Source of the DNA: Ascocoryne sarcoides NRRL 50072
Taxonomy: Eukaryota > Ascomycota > Leotiomycetes > Helotiales > Gelatinodiscaceae
Direction: 5' to 3'
NCBI GenBank assembly: GCA_000328965.1
Contig: KB205943.1
Coordinates: 2,539,378 to 2,603,377, forward strand
DNA length: 64,000 nucleotides
The notes beneath the pieces are model-generated. The model saw only the letters and a program-made list of their open reading frames with translations, searched no databases and was not told the DNA's origin. The position numbers were made by a program, and so were the translations under genes. This document shows, one piece after another, positions 1-12,102 of the stretch. Each line of letters begins with the position of its first letter. The first letter of the stretch is position 1.

Positions 1-1153
1 CATGCTAAGAACTGTGCGGGTTTGGCCTTTGGGCATCAACTCCTTAAGGCTGAAATGCCCCACGTCTAGCGCGATATGTGATTTGAATCTGCTTCGTTCT
101 CGACGGTATTGTACTGTACACGCCCAAGTGTTTCTGGTTCCTTGATCGCGGACGCTCGCTGCTGGCGAGGATAGGAACGCGATGACATGGAGAAACAGGA
201 TGGATCGATGGGATCGAGACTGGTCAATGCTAAGCCCACAGGCCGACCGACCGCAATCCTCGGACTCGAGGAATGATAATATCACGATGATAATATCTGC
301 TGAAACTTCCAAGGGAGATCATGGAGAGAACACGACACGAGTTTCATTGGGGCTACTGCGCGCGAATCCAGCACTTGCGCATAACGTATATATCGCTTCT
401 TCTAGTTGGCTTGTCGTGTGGTTCAAATGCAAAAGCAGACTTGTGAGAAAAGACCGAGTAGTCCAGGCCTTAGCAGATAAGATGGTTGTCTGCAAACGAG
501 GTCCAACCAAAGAGGGTTTCGATACATCTTGAAAGCCGCGCCTCGCTGGTTCTGCCCTTTTTGCCTCTCTCACTCCCGAATCCGTTCCCCGTGATACGGT
601 GATTAACATTACTGTAACGCCAAGCTAGACGGGACTACTGCGACAAACCAACCTCTTCGGTGACAAACTGATAATCTCGGTCACCACCACCGGTCCATGA
701 GCCTTACTCTTTACAAGCAAGCAGGTTTTCGCCGGTTGAATTCTGGGTACAAAATACCGCTTTGTTCGGCCATCCCATTCACCCCTTCGCCAGCTCGTGC
801 GAATCGATGAATGAACCCTTCGGCTGTGATCCTCTAAAGCTCGAGGCGCTGCGAACACGACTGCAAACCCTCCTCGATTTACCCTCTCATCCACGGTCGC
901 GCCATGAATTGTTGACACTCAACTGGATCTCAAGGGCTTAATCTGCCTTTCGTTCTCGTGCGACGCCTCCTTCAGTTACGGGCCCCTTGGATCTCTCCGC
1001 CACAGCATCGCTTTGGCTTCAGGGTGCAACCCACAGCCAGCCAGCATCTGCCTGAAGCAGTGACAACAACAACACCGACGCCCGCTTGGTTCTCCCAAGA
1101 TAGTCTCCGGCTTCTGCGTCATTCGAACCATCTGCGAGCCCGAATCCGTCATC
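1..1153. other. Upstream region of YAK1, no gene seen
   Basis: No open frame here looks like a conserved protein or splices into one. The stretch probably holds the promoter and a long 5' leader of the kinase gene that starts at 1154. The only local structure noticed is an 11-base motif present twice with a 14-base period at 273-297. Confidence 0.5.
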
Positions 1154-4076
1154 ATGGATCAATGGCAACAGCAGTCCTATCCCGATCCCGCTGCCCCGTC
1201 TCGAAGATATAACGGCAATAGCAATCCCCCACCAAGCCAAGCTCAGATGGCGCGCGACTACAACGGCACCTCTCAGGCCCAGCCTCCAGCACGGTTTACA
1301 TACGAGCAGTATCAGGGCGGCATGAGCGCGCATCCTCACGCAGTAGCTTCCTCGCCCACCGCAACGCCCCAGATGCGAGATGGGAATGGTGATGTAGCCA
1401 TGCAAGATGCTGGGGATCCTTACTCTGGGTTGAAATATCCTATGCGACCACATCACCAACAGCATCTCTCCGGCACCCGAACCGCACCGCATCATGCTTC
1501 TCAGGAAAATTCTGCAACACAACGATATTCTCCAATGGAGGCATTATCACCCAGCTCACCTTATGGTGCGCAAGGCCAAAGTCAGTATGGGGCACGTCAA
1601 TCACCAACTCGTCCTAGCAATTATACCTCTCCAAACTCTTACTATTCGAGCCGCCAACAAGCGCAGCAACTTCCCCCCATTACGACGTACGCTTCAAATA
1701 ACGAGGCTTATCCCACCTCCGCGACTGCGCAGTTGAACGCGGTGTTTGGCAGCGATCCCAAACCCCCACGGCGGCCAGGCATGCCAGCTGCTCAAGGGCC
1801 CCCAGGCAGAGGGCCAGTTCCTGAATTCACAAAGATACGGACGATGGCAGACTTGCATCCAAAAGTTAATGCCCAGCCAGCTTTTCGAAGGGCAAACCCA
1901 GAAGGTGGTTTCATCAGCGTAAGTTGGCACACAGACAAAATCTCGCCACAGATGCTAATCGTAACGTACAGCCCTTACAAGCACTGACGAGTCACCTACC
2001 TTCGACATACCGAATTTGCAATCCCAGCTTCAAATATGAATCCTCGCGAAACCCCCGTCGTGTCCTCACGAAACCAAGCAAAGGTGTCAAGAACGATGGA
2101 TTCGATAACGAAGATAGTGATTATATACTTTATGTCAATGATATTCTCGGATCCGAGGAGACTGGCCATAAGTATGTATCGAGGTCATTATTGTCATAAC
2201 TGTGGGAGTAGTGAGTGGGTGCTAATAATTCTTACAGGAATCGATATCTCATTCTTGATGTCCTCGGCCAAGGAACCTTTGGCCAGGTTGTTAAATGCCA
2301 GAATCTCAAGACCCAGGAGGTCGTTGCTGTCAAGGTTATCAAAAACCGGACGGCATATTTCAACCAGAGTATGATGGAAGTTTCGGTGCTTGACCTAGTA
2401 TGTCACTTTCCTACCTGTATCTTTAATATGCTTACCACCTTTCTCTAGCTCAATACGAAGCTTGACAAGAACGACGATCACCATCTCCTCAGACTCAAAG
2501 ATACTTTTATTCACCGACAGCATCTTTGCCTTGTCTTCGAACTCCTGAGTGTGAATTTGTATGAGCTTATTAAGCAAAATCAATTCCGAGGCCTAAGCAC
2601 AACTCTTGTGCGGGTATTTGCTCAGCAGCTACTGAACGGCCTCAGTCTCCTGAATAAAGCTCGGCTCATACATTGCGATCTGAAACCGGAAAACATCCTA
2701 CTCAAGAACCTCGAAAGTCCCATCATCAAGATTATCGACTTCGGCTCGGCATGTGATGAACGCCAGACTGTGTATACCTACATCCAGTCTAGGTTTTATA
2801 GATCTCCCGAAGTTCTTCTAGGCCTGCCATATTCCTCCGCCATTGATATGTGGTCGCTGGGTTGTATTGTAGTTGAATTGTTCCTCGGCCTTCCCTTGTT
2901 TCCTGGTTCGTCGGAATACAACCAGGTGTCCCGCATTGTAGAGATGCTTGGAAACCCACCAAACTGGATGCTCGAGATGGGTAAACAGTCTGGGGAGTTC
3001 TTTGAAAAAAGGCATGATGTGGATGATTATGGAAGAAAAACTTACCATTTGAAGAGTATGGAGCAATACTCGAGAGAACATGGAACAAAAGAGCAGCCCA
3101 GCAAGAAATATTTCCAAGCTACAACCCTTCCGGAGATAATTCGCTCGTATCCAATGCCGAGGAAGAATATGAAACAGAGCGAGATTGATCGAGGTAAGTG
3201 CACGACTACTTTCAGCTTTTCATACTGACAGATGTACCAGAGATGAACAACCGGGTTGCATTCATCGACTTTGTTCGTGGATTGCTCAACATCAATCCCT
3301 TGGAGAGATGGTCACCTCAACAGGCCAAATTGCATCCTTTCATTACTCAACAGAAATACACTGGCCCCTTTGTACCACCTATGAACCTCAAATCTAGTTC
3401 CATTAACCGATCACCTGCGCCAGGCACACAGCAACAGCAGCAAGCAGAGGCTCTTAGTAAACAGCGAGCACAGGCAGCCCAGGCGCAAGCACAAGCACAA
3501 CTTCATTCGGTTGCCCAATCTCAGTATTCTGCGGGCGTGCCAGCGAGCCAATACCCGCAGGCACCTCCGCCACAAGTTCCTGCATTATACGGAAGTACTA
3601 ACATGTATTCACCAAGTACATCTCACCAAGGTGCACCACCACCGTACCCATCACAGCAAGCTGGCCCTTACAATCAGATGGGCATGATGGGTCAGCCTCA
3701 AACCCAAATGCCGCCTTCACAGTATGGCCCCGGCCCACCACAACCGCAGCAAAGTCTATATCAACAAGCAACGATGCGATCTGGGCGTCAAAGGGCCTCT
3801 ACAATGGAAGTTCAACAAGGCGGAATTCCAGTAGCTATCCAAAGAGTTGCAAGTCATTTAGACCCCAGCCAACCAATCCGTCTGCAACCCAGCCCTGCGT
3901 ACTATCCACCACCGCCTGATGGAGTACCTGACGGAAACCCCGCAAGTGCCCGAAGGAGAGGTAGCAGAGCTACACAAGGAGGGCAAACCGGACAGAGAAG
4001 CAATCGAGATTTTATTCGAAATTTGGAGGACCGCACATTGGAGGAAGGCTTCATGGGACAAAGCCAATGGCATTGA
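1154..4076 (+). CDS. YAK1: YAK1-type DYRK family protein kinase
   Basis: Dual-specificity tyrosine-regulated kinase of the Yak1 subfamily, which in fungi restrains growth and supports stress responses downstream of PKA/TOR (family knowledge). I read five exons: 1154-1918, 1972-2171, 2238-2397, 2449-3193 and 3241-4076, all with GT...AG introns and a continuous frame, giving 901 aa. The first 250 residues are low-complexity, rich in Gln, Pro and Ser. The kinase domain spans about 325-657. It shows the glycine loop GQGTFGQV, the VAVKVIKN lysine, the catalytic loop HCDLKPEN, DFGSACDE, and the DYRK activation-loop Tyr-x-Tyr in YTYIQSRFY. The LNTKLDKND segment just after the second kinase-domain exon is typical of Yak1. 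The C-terminal 240 residues are Gln/Pro/Ala-rich and probably disordered. The gene converges on the RRM gene at 5012-6223. Kinase assignment is near certain; Yak1 rather than another DYRK is very likely. Confidence 0.95.
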
Positions 4077-5011
4077 GTTAGATGTACTCTTATTGCGCCT
4101 GCGAAGACAGGCGTTGCGATGGCAACTCCCCATATCACGCCAAGTTGTCACTATCACGATCAGAGTGCCATCTAGACATTTTTCTACACAAGGTTACGTG
4201 GTAGCATAATTTGCCTGAGCTTGGATTATATGGATCCTGATCACTTCTTACGACGGGACATTGCATTATGATACCCCAACAGAGGGTGGAATCCTTGACA
4301 TTTTCTCTGCCGGCAGGAGAGGGTTTTCTTACGTGCGAATCGCATTGCGCTCATGCGTTGTACTTGTGCCAGTCGGTTCGCTCTTGGTACGAGTGAATTT
4401 GAAGTGCTCGATTCGGGGGAGGGGATCGGTAGGTGGTCCTTGGGCGATGGGGACGGGTGGATAATGCTGGCCTGGAATTCCCGTCATTGATGTAATTTAA
4501 ACGCATTGCATGGAGAAATAAAGGAGATCTGAGCTGTGACCTTGTCAAGATACCCAGGGTCTTTGTATAAAAATGGCTCAGTATAAGCATCTTATATCAG
4601 TGAAACCTATGTTTGAAACATACTTTGTGAGACCCAATCCTTTAAGAATGGTATTCACATACCGCACCTTGGGCGGTCTACGATGCAGTAATCAAATGAT
4701 GGAAAGGATGTTCGTATGCACTCTCTACAAGGTTACAAAGAATATTTGGTACATTGCTCGCCCACTTTTCTACTCATACAACAGTGGCACTTCGCGTACC
4801 ATTGATCCAGAACGCCCGAGGAGCAACTCAAATGACCATGTATCCTCTTGCCTGATCCTCTTGCCCAATATGCAAATTTTGTTAAGTGTTCCATGGAATC
4901 GGGACTCCACAACTTCTGGCATCGTGAAATATCGCTCGAGCTTCCGAAAAGGGGACGCTACGAATCGTGTGAAAGTATTGAAGGACTGTAATCCAGGGGG
5001 GTTGATGTTGT
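4077..5011. other. Region between convergent genes
   Basis: The 3' ends of the kinase gene (+) and the RRM gene (-) face each other here. It should contain both 3' untranslated regions. A 167-codon frame at 4573-5076 (+) has no recognisable content and overlaps the end of the RRM gene, so it is not called. Confidence 0.5.
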
Positions 5012-6223
5012 TCAACGGTAATTGCGGGATCTGTCTCCTCTGTCTCTGCTATCAACGGCACGGCTCTGGCTGGTGATTAGATTGTCGCTGTACAGACCGC
5101 CTTGCTCGTCAGTGTCCATCTTGTCGTCGAAGCCGTAGGTTCCATCTACCACATCGTCTCGGCTGTAACTATCTCTTCGGTGCTCTCGTTCTCGGCTTCG
5201 GCCTCTAGACACATATCTATCTGAGGTTCCTCCATATCCGTCGGCTCTTGGACCCAAAGGTGTGACGGAACGACCAAGAGGGGAGATTGGAACGGAGTTT
5301 GGAACCGGTGCCTTCGGAGCATGGTTGACAGGGCCATTCTTGTGGTAGACCTGAAGGATGTTGCCATCAGCCTATGGGAGATGAGAGTTAGTAGCCATAA
5401 TGGGAAAATGCCTTATCATTGGCCTTACATATGCCTTGTTGAAAGTCTCAACCACATTATCAGCACCCTCCTTTGTCTCAAAGACAATCTCTGCGATAAC
5501 CTTGGGCTTGTCGGCAACGATTCGGCATCTTATAACAACTCCACCAACAGGGGTCATAGCGCTCTCAATGTCTGCTTCTGTCGTTCCTATCGCCATATTC
5601 TTCGCAATAATAGCATATGGTCCTGCGAGTCCCCGAATCGTCATGGCTGGGCCAGGCTTCGGCTTACCCACCACATTGTACAGGCCGTTCAGAGCAGGCG
5701 ACGAGCGTGAGTTGGTGAGCGCATATTCCACTCTGTCCTTGCGCTGATCGCGCAACGCTCTCGGTTCTCGTGGAGGTAGAAAGGATGTCTTTGCTGCCGA
5801 TGGGTTGTTCTTTGAGTGCAAATCATGTGTCCATTCGGCGTTGACATTGCCAGTGCGTGGTGGAGTAGCCCTGGTTTTCGTGATAGATTTGGCGGAAACC
5901 CGTGAAGTCGAAAAATTTCGCTGAGATCCGTTAGAGGCGCGCCCCTCAATGGGAGCTTTTCGTCATACCTTGGAGATACCTGGGGTACCGATTCTGTCAG
6001 CCAAAGATAGGACTCCGCCAGCCTTGCGAGTATTATTCCCGGCGCCCGGGGCGCTTGCTCTGCGGTTCTTGCTAAATATCTCCTGCGCGAGGGTGGCATT
6101 CTTGCGACGTTTGCGGTCTGGATATTGTTAGTGACCAGCGTGCCTACTCAGCAAAGGTTGGGGCATCGTACCTTCATGGACCATCTGGTTCAGACTCACG
6201 GCGGCTGCTTTGGTGGGAGCCAT
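5012..6223 (-). CDS. RRM-domain RNA-binding protein (Aly/Yra1-like, distant)
   Basis: Four exons on the minus strand (6223-6172, 6117-5969, 5920-5429, 5371-5012) join in frame to 350 aa. The ATG at 6223 begins MAPTKAAAVSLNQMVHE. It is followed by a basic stretch (DRKRRKN) and a conserved-looking LSLADRIGTPG segment. One RNA-recognition motif lies at about residues 165-245, where YAIIAKNMAIGTTEADIE, VIRCRIV and AEIVFETKEGADNVVETF fit the RNP2, loop and RNP1 parts. The C-terminus is rich in Arg, Ser, Asp and Gly (RGRSRERE, SRDRGDRSRN), as in many mRNA-processing and export factors. A single RRM between Arg-rich tails recalls REF/Aly export adaptors (Yra1, Mlo3), but the match is distant. The function is best stated as RNA binding in the nucleus. 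Its start faces the intergenic region with the inverted-repeat element. Confidence 0.85.
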
Positions 6224-6480
6224 TTTTGCTGCGATGGTTAGTTCAAGATATGTTAGTAGCTCTAGGGGGAGCAGCCTAGATGCGTATGAGAATATATAGA
6301 ACGGTGTTAGTAAAGACGGAGGTTTGTAGATGGAATCGTCCAACGCGATCTGGCTGTATGGAACGCGAAAGGCGACTAAATTCCAAAATATGTCGGGTGT
6401 CGCCGGTTATTTCCCGATTGGGGCTAAGCCTAATTGGGCAAAGGCAACCCCGGCTATTGAGCGGCCGCTAATGTCGGATA

Positions 6481-6522
6481 ATAGTCGGACTTAGCGTCAC
6501 TCCTATTGGGGCCCTTTCCCTA
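6481..6522 (+). repeat. Left terminal inverted repeat of MITE
   Basis: Begins atagtcggacttagcg and is perfectly complementary to 6679-6720. The internal sequence atagtcgga recurs at 6522-6530, just inside the arm. Confidence 0.8.
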
Positions 6523-6678
6523 TAGTCGGAACTTTAATAAAAAACTTTAAAAAAGCGTAGACTCTAATTATATTAATATAGAGGAATCGTTTTATTAAAA
6601 AAGATTATCTAATATAAGTGATCGTTATGTTGATTATTGAGTTTTATGTGAGCGCGGACAAATCGCTTGCGCCGACTC

Positions 6679-6720
6679 TAGGGAAAGGGCCCCAATAGGA
6701 GTGACGCTAAGTCCGACTAT
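6679..6720 (-). repeat. Right terminal inverted repeat of MITE
   Basis: Ends cgctaagtccgactat. It is the reverse complement of the left arm with no mismatch over 42 bases. Confidence 0.8.
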
Positions 6721-7384
6721 CAACTTGAAGTGGTAGGATTCAACAACACAATATGGCTACACGTACGACGTACTGCAAAACCTCTGAATGTAGGAATAAC
6801 CCGGTTTTCAAGGATAATATTCTCCGTGCAATACGTCTCCCAAAGTGAGATAGAGATCACTTTGTAGTTGTAATGATATCTCTAAATATGCTTAAGTTTG
6901 TCGGTTCAAAACGCATCCTACTTCCTCAAGGTATATTGACCTTTCCCCCCAATTTGTATTCTATATTAGCTTCTGCGATACTCTGCTTGTTACTAGCATA
7001 CGATCTATCTTTCAACTAACTACCTTACAGATTTCAGTACGTACTCTGCATCGTTGCAATATTCCTTTTTGGGCATAGCAAGACTGGGGGTTTCTACATA
7101 AAACGACTTTAATGGGCAGGCACCAAAGCGTATAGCTATTTTCTTATCTGCTGTAGAGCTCTCTACAAGAAAGGTCCTTTCCTTGTCGAGAGATGCTACA
7201 AGTGCACGATCTAGATAGAATGGACAAGATCAGCAAGTGCGTAAGAAGATGTTCCCACCTTCCCCTTCCATTTGGTGACTTCTTCGTTTTCACTTTCTCC
7301 ACAGGACCTTTCTACTTCACACAGTTTCACTAACGCTGTTGTGCTGCAATTTTGGGTATTTGCGTTGGCATTGACAAGACCATC

Positions 7385-10300
7385 ATGGACTCTCCAGCAT
7401 CTTCTACCAAGCCACACATATCAATTGACTCGGAATTTGGCAGCAGGCCCCGAGCCTCAAGAACCTACAGCCGTGCCTCGACCTATGCCAGCTCAACCAC
7501 CTCCCTCAAAGACTCCCTGCTCAACAGCCCCTCCCGCAAGATCTCCAAATTCTTCGAGACCATTCGCTGGAAGCCAGACAATGAATTCGGGAATGAAAAT
7601 GAAAATACCAGCCTCGCGAGACAGGATGGCAACAACATCAAGACGCTGACTCGTACCGTCATCGACTCCTTCAGCTCCATTCGATCGCGACGATGGACAG
7701 GCAAAGAAGAGGATCAGGGGACTAGCACTTCAAGGTCAAGAAGTATCTCTCCGCTAAAGCACCGTGCGATTAATCAGGGGGAGGTGTCTTATCCGCCTCG
7801 GAGACGCAAGAGTGTTGGCGATCTTTTTACCAGTATTCGTGGTACCTTAGGTAGAGCTTCATCAAAAAATAGCTCTATACTCCAACAGGGGTTTGAATGC
7901 CAAGATGACCTCGAGCAATCTGATACGCCTCAGATAACGCAACCTAATATCACTATAACTGATACCACAAGGTAAGTCTCATTTCGGCCTGTTAATATAT
8001 GTTTCATATTACTTGCAGAACCTCATCAGTCAATTACAATTCTATGCTCACCATTATGTAGCATGGATACTGCGCCAAACGCCATAGAGATGGATACGAC
8101 TTCATCAAATATTACAGAGGTAGCGGAGGTCCAGTTGGACATGACCGTTAGTGGGGAGCCAGAAGAAGCCAGGCCAAAGACACCAGACTCGTATCTGGAA
8201 TTACTCATCAAAGCATATGAGAGCGGCCCTGATGACAAGGAACCCTCTGCAACATTGTCTTCCTTCTTGAAAGATCTATCACGGTCGCTCTCTCCTATCC
8301 CTGAACATGTTGGCTCTTCGGTTGACTATGAGCACCCTGAAGATTTTTCTGAATCCAACAAACTAGATGCCCAACCCATAATTATCTGGCAAGAACTCGA
8401 GCCGACTTGTGATTTGACGACACATAAGTCGGCACCTGGCCTTGTAATTACCGACAATGCTCGGTCCGAAGATGCCAAAGAGAAGATAATCTTGCACGTC
8501 GACACTCAGAATTTATCATGGTCCATCGAAGGCACTGATCCTTTTTCTGAGGAGGAATGGAAAGCCTTATTCACCCCTCTCTCGTCTCCTCACTCTGATC
8601 TTCAGGAGATTCAGTGTCAAAATCCTTTGGTATTGACAGCTGAGCCCAAATCATATGAAGTTCCAGAGGATGGGGGAAACCTCCTTGCAGAGTCTTGGTC
8701 ATTTACTCACACTGCCAGCGAAAGAGAACAAAAAGAAGCCGAAGTCACTCATCCAAATCTTAATCAATTAGGTAAACCAGTCTTAGGCCTAGAGGACCTT
8801 GATCCAAAATTCCTTCAGAGACTAAAGGAGAGAAACGAAAGATACATAGATCTCAAAATCCACCCAGAGCATGATCAGGGGTCTCAATCTGACATGCCCG
8901 ATGATATTGCCCGAAGCATAAAGTCAATAGTCGAAAAAATGACTGAGAATATTAGTTCTTCAGAGATAGCAAATGGAGGCCCTCGGTCACTTATGCGTGT
9001 CACAGATTATCAGAAAGCTTCATACAGTAAAAACGATGATCGAGATTTCACTTTACAACAAGAGCGACTCTACTCGCCCCCTGCCTCTGTTTTCCATGGT
9101 AGCGAAGGTGCAGAGAGCTTTGAATATCCCTTCAAAACAGATACATCACACTTTATCAGCTCAATAATACGAGGTTATAACATTTTACATGAGGTGAGCC
9201 ACATTTATTGATTCGATGAGCATCTCTCTGATAATTTTAGGCAAAATCTTATCGAAGCTTAAAGGACGTCCCTTCCCAAGAGAACCTGCACCGAGGCAGT
9301 CTTTCCGAGGAGCAAATTCTCGAGCAGTCATATTATCTCAGAGATCTCGAGGTCTCGGTCCCATGGTCAACCATTAGCGATTCCAGTGGTGGCCCTTCTG
9401 ACGAACCAATACTCGACCAACCCAAGATTCGAAGGATCTTCGAGTTATTGGTACCTTCCTCGGCGGAAGCTAGCCCTAGAGATGGTCATTCTGAGGAGCT
9501 AATATTTGAGCGGTTATACTATCCCAAACCCCTCGAACTATCGACGACAAGGTCAGCGGAAGCTAGTTCCAGTCTTTTTCATCAACCAGAACCTTTGGGC
9601 GAAAAGGAGATTGAGGCAAGCGACCAGGGATCGATTTTTGATGACGAAATATTTTTCAAGGATGAGCCTGATAGCTTTTGGAGTGCCGGTAGCCATCGCT
9701 CTGATCCTGGAGCTGGATCTGACGAGGACCATGTCTTATCTTACAAAGAAATGCTGCTAGACGCGATGACCGCCAATGATATTAACTTAGATGGGGAATG
9801 CACCCGGTCTGAATTCGACCTTCAACCCTTCCAAACATTCCAATATGAGTCAGGTTCAGAAGTAGAACGCAGGGAGCTTCAATGCATTGGAAAACAACTA
9901 AGTGATGCGCTCCTGATGGGAAGAGAATCTCCAACTTCTCAAGACTCGAGAGCAGAATACATGGGACTTAAGTTAACCGGAAAGGAACCAAGTGGGGTTA
10001 TGACAGAGAGAGCATTTCCAGTTTCTCAAGCTGACTCTCTTGCTGCGGAGGTAGAAGCTATGATAGTTGAACTCCGGATTTTTGAAAAGGAGCTGGATGA
10101 GGCTGAGGAGGGGAGGCCTTCTCCAGCTTTTTTTCAAGAGGATATATTAGAAGTTTCCCACTCCAACATCAAGAATTCTGAGGGCTCCTTTGAAAATGCA
10201 GGAGAAGACCAACCGATAGAGGACGAAACGACACTAGAATCGAGCTCCACGAGCTGTGAGCTTATGCTAGACTTTTCTTCTTCGGAAGTAATCTTTCCGA

Positions 10301-11235
10301 AATACGAAAGGTGCATGCCTTGGAATGACTTGCAGGAGTATGGAGCCAGCTGTCATCCTGAAGATAGTAGCAGTGACCAGGAAAATGCCTCGGAATCTTC
10401 TTATCCCTTCTACAAGCCTGTTGCCTGGGCGATACCCGACTCGAAAATAGTAGATAGGGATGGCCTTGCTTCCGAACAATATTGCGTTGAAAAGGGAAAG
10501 CGTAGCGAATTAACCAATTCTTCTCATAACAATGTGGTCCAGAATACAGACACGTTTACGGTGGATGATGATGATGACATCCTTTCAACTACCGGTACTA
10601 ACGACCTGAGGGGATCTGAGAATTGGGATTCAAATCCTTGGCCCATATCACATACTCCTGATTTCGATTTCAGTAGACTAGAAGCATCTAGAGACTACAT
10701 CTTTGCTTATGACAAGATCGACGAGTTAGCTTTACTCTCTATGCCTGTTGATGAAAGTTTTAAGATAACTGAAGAGAAAATAGCCGATGTACTTCCAGAA
10801 GTGGTGGTTGAACCCCCCACACCGAACAGGCTAGAGGTAGACGACAGAGCTAAGAGCGTGGCAGGCACGCAGCTCTCCGGGGATGACTCTACACAGACGT
10901 TTTTGAAAACGACTGGTTGTTACCCTTCTAGTTCTCATCTCTTCGTTCCGAGGAGGTTAACGGATACGGATCCCATCGGCTTCGCGAGACATGTGGTGGG
11001 TGAATGTGAAAGGGACCTAAGCACGATATTATCTTTTTCTGGTGTGGAACTAGGAAGTGAGCAACGAAAGAGAAAGGTGGACGAAAGTTTGGATCATACA
11101 TTCATGCGGGATAGCTCTTTTTCGGAGAGTGAGGAGGATTATGCGTGGAACTTCGCGACTATCCAGGCCGTGAGTGGCGAGAAAGAAAAGGAATACTTTG
11201 GGGATGATGATGAAGGGAATGAGTCGCAGTGGTAA
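7385..11235 (+). CDS. Large acidic protein of unknown function
   Basis: Three exons (7385-7971, 8062-9193, 9241-11235) give 1237 aa. The junctions are GT...AG and keep the frame; the second intron is 47 nt. The ATG at 7385 begins MDSPASSTKPHISIDSEF. The first 150 residues are basic and Ser/Arg-rich (RASRTYSRASTYASS, SLKDSLLNSPSRK). From about residue 200 the protein becomes strongly acidic and Ser/Glu/Asp-rich to the end, with short Asp runs. I see no signal peptide, membrane segment, zinc motif or enzyme motif, and I do not recognise a family. It is probably largely disordered. The long coherent reading frame, consistent codon use and correct splicing argue that it is real. It converges with the PPR gene at 12103-14238. 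Confidence 0.75.
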
Positions 11236-12102
11236 GAGATGGGGGAAATATTCGTTCTGAAGGCGTGTTGTGAGGTTGTGATGAAGCCAGGGGTTTTAAG
11301 GGTTCGTGGAGGAGGAATGGATGCAGTATTCATCATTGTGAGGGAAGTCAAGATAGCATACCCAGTAGTGTTAGATAGATCAAATTAAGTTAAAATAGAG
11401 TATTCTTTCGAGGTACACATACATGACTGGATCATCTCTGGCCCAGGAGCTTTGAAGCGTTGTCTGTGAGGGATGGCTATCGCGGACAAGGTTGAATGCG
11501 TCAATGACTTGTATGGGTGTAAAGATAACTGGTTGCCGACTTCTCGCTGGAGAGGGTATTGGTGTTGGAGTTCAACACCGAACTTATGAGAATGTGGTTT
11601 ACGCGTTTTGCACCAGAGAGAAAAACTTAGTGTTGGGCTTTTCGGAATGATAATGCGAAGGCAGAGACTTGGTTGGGTAGTGGAGATGGAGTGTGCCAAA
11701 ATTGCAGTTGGTACGGTACATGATAAAATTACATAGATAGAACAATGTACAGAGAAATCTAAGTACAGTACAGAGTGAGGCACTTCAACAATTCTCTAAT
11801 TTACAGTTTTGAGGGGATGGGTAATATGATTGATTCCCCGCATTTTATCGCTTCGCTTTTCGAGACCAGTTGTACATGAGACCATAAATGGAACACTTGA
11901 GTTGTCACAGCCGGTCCTGAGTGCACCCCTTCCTCTTAAATGTCCCTAGACAACAACTGCCTTTGATTCGTCAGACCCTATTTCCATATGTTTGTTTCTC
12001 TATGCAGATCTACTCGGGTCCGTTCATATCATGTCTTGAGATGAAGATATAAGGAAGTGCAGCAAATGCTAGGACTTATGGCTCTGGCGGGTTGCAGAAG
12101 CC
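11236..12102. other. Region between convergent genes
   Basis: Between the stop of the acidic-protein gene (+) and the stop of the PPR gene (-). It should contain both 3' untranslated regions. The small frames here (for example 11385-11783 minus) show no family features. Confidence 0.5.

Larger units (their letters stand above)
6481..6720. mobile_element. MITE-like element with 42-bp perfect terminal inverted repeats
   Basis: The ends 6481-6522 and 6679-6720 are exact reverse complements over 42 bases. The match continues to about 49 bases with one mismatch. The interior of roughly 150 bases is AT-rich and has no coding capacity. If the terminal repeat is taken to begin at GTCGG, the element is bounded by TA on both sides, the target duplication expected of Tc1/mariner-type elements. 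Size, long perfect repeats and lack of coding fit a non-autonomous MITE. The exact ends are uncertain by a few bases because the repeat itself starts with A/T. The near-perfect arms suggest a fairly recent insertion. Confidence 0.75.
6224..7384. other. Intergenic region with MITE-like insert
   Basis: A divergent intergenic region between the RRM gene (-) and the large acidic protein gene (+). It is AT-rich in the middle. The only defined object is the inverted-repeat element at 6481-6720, listed separately. The rest must hold both promoters; no motif in it is assigned. Confidence 0.5.
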
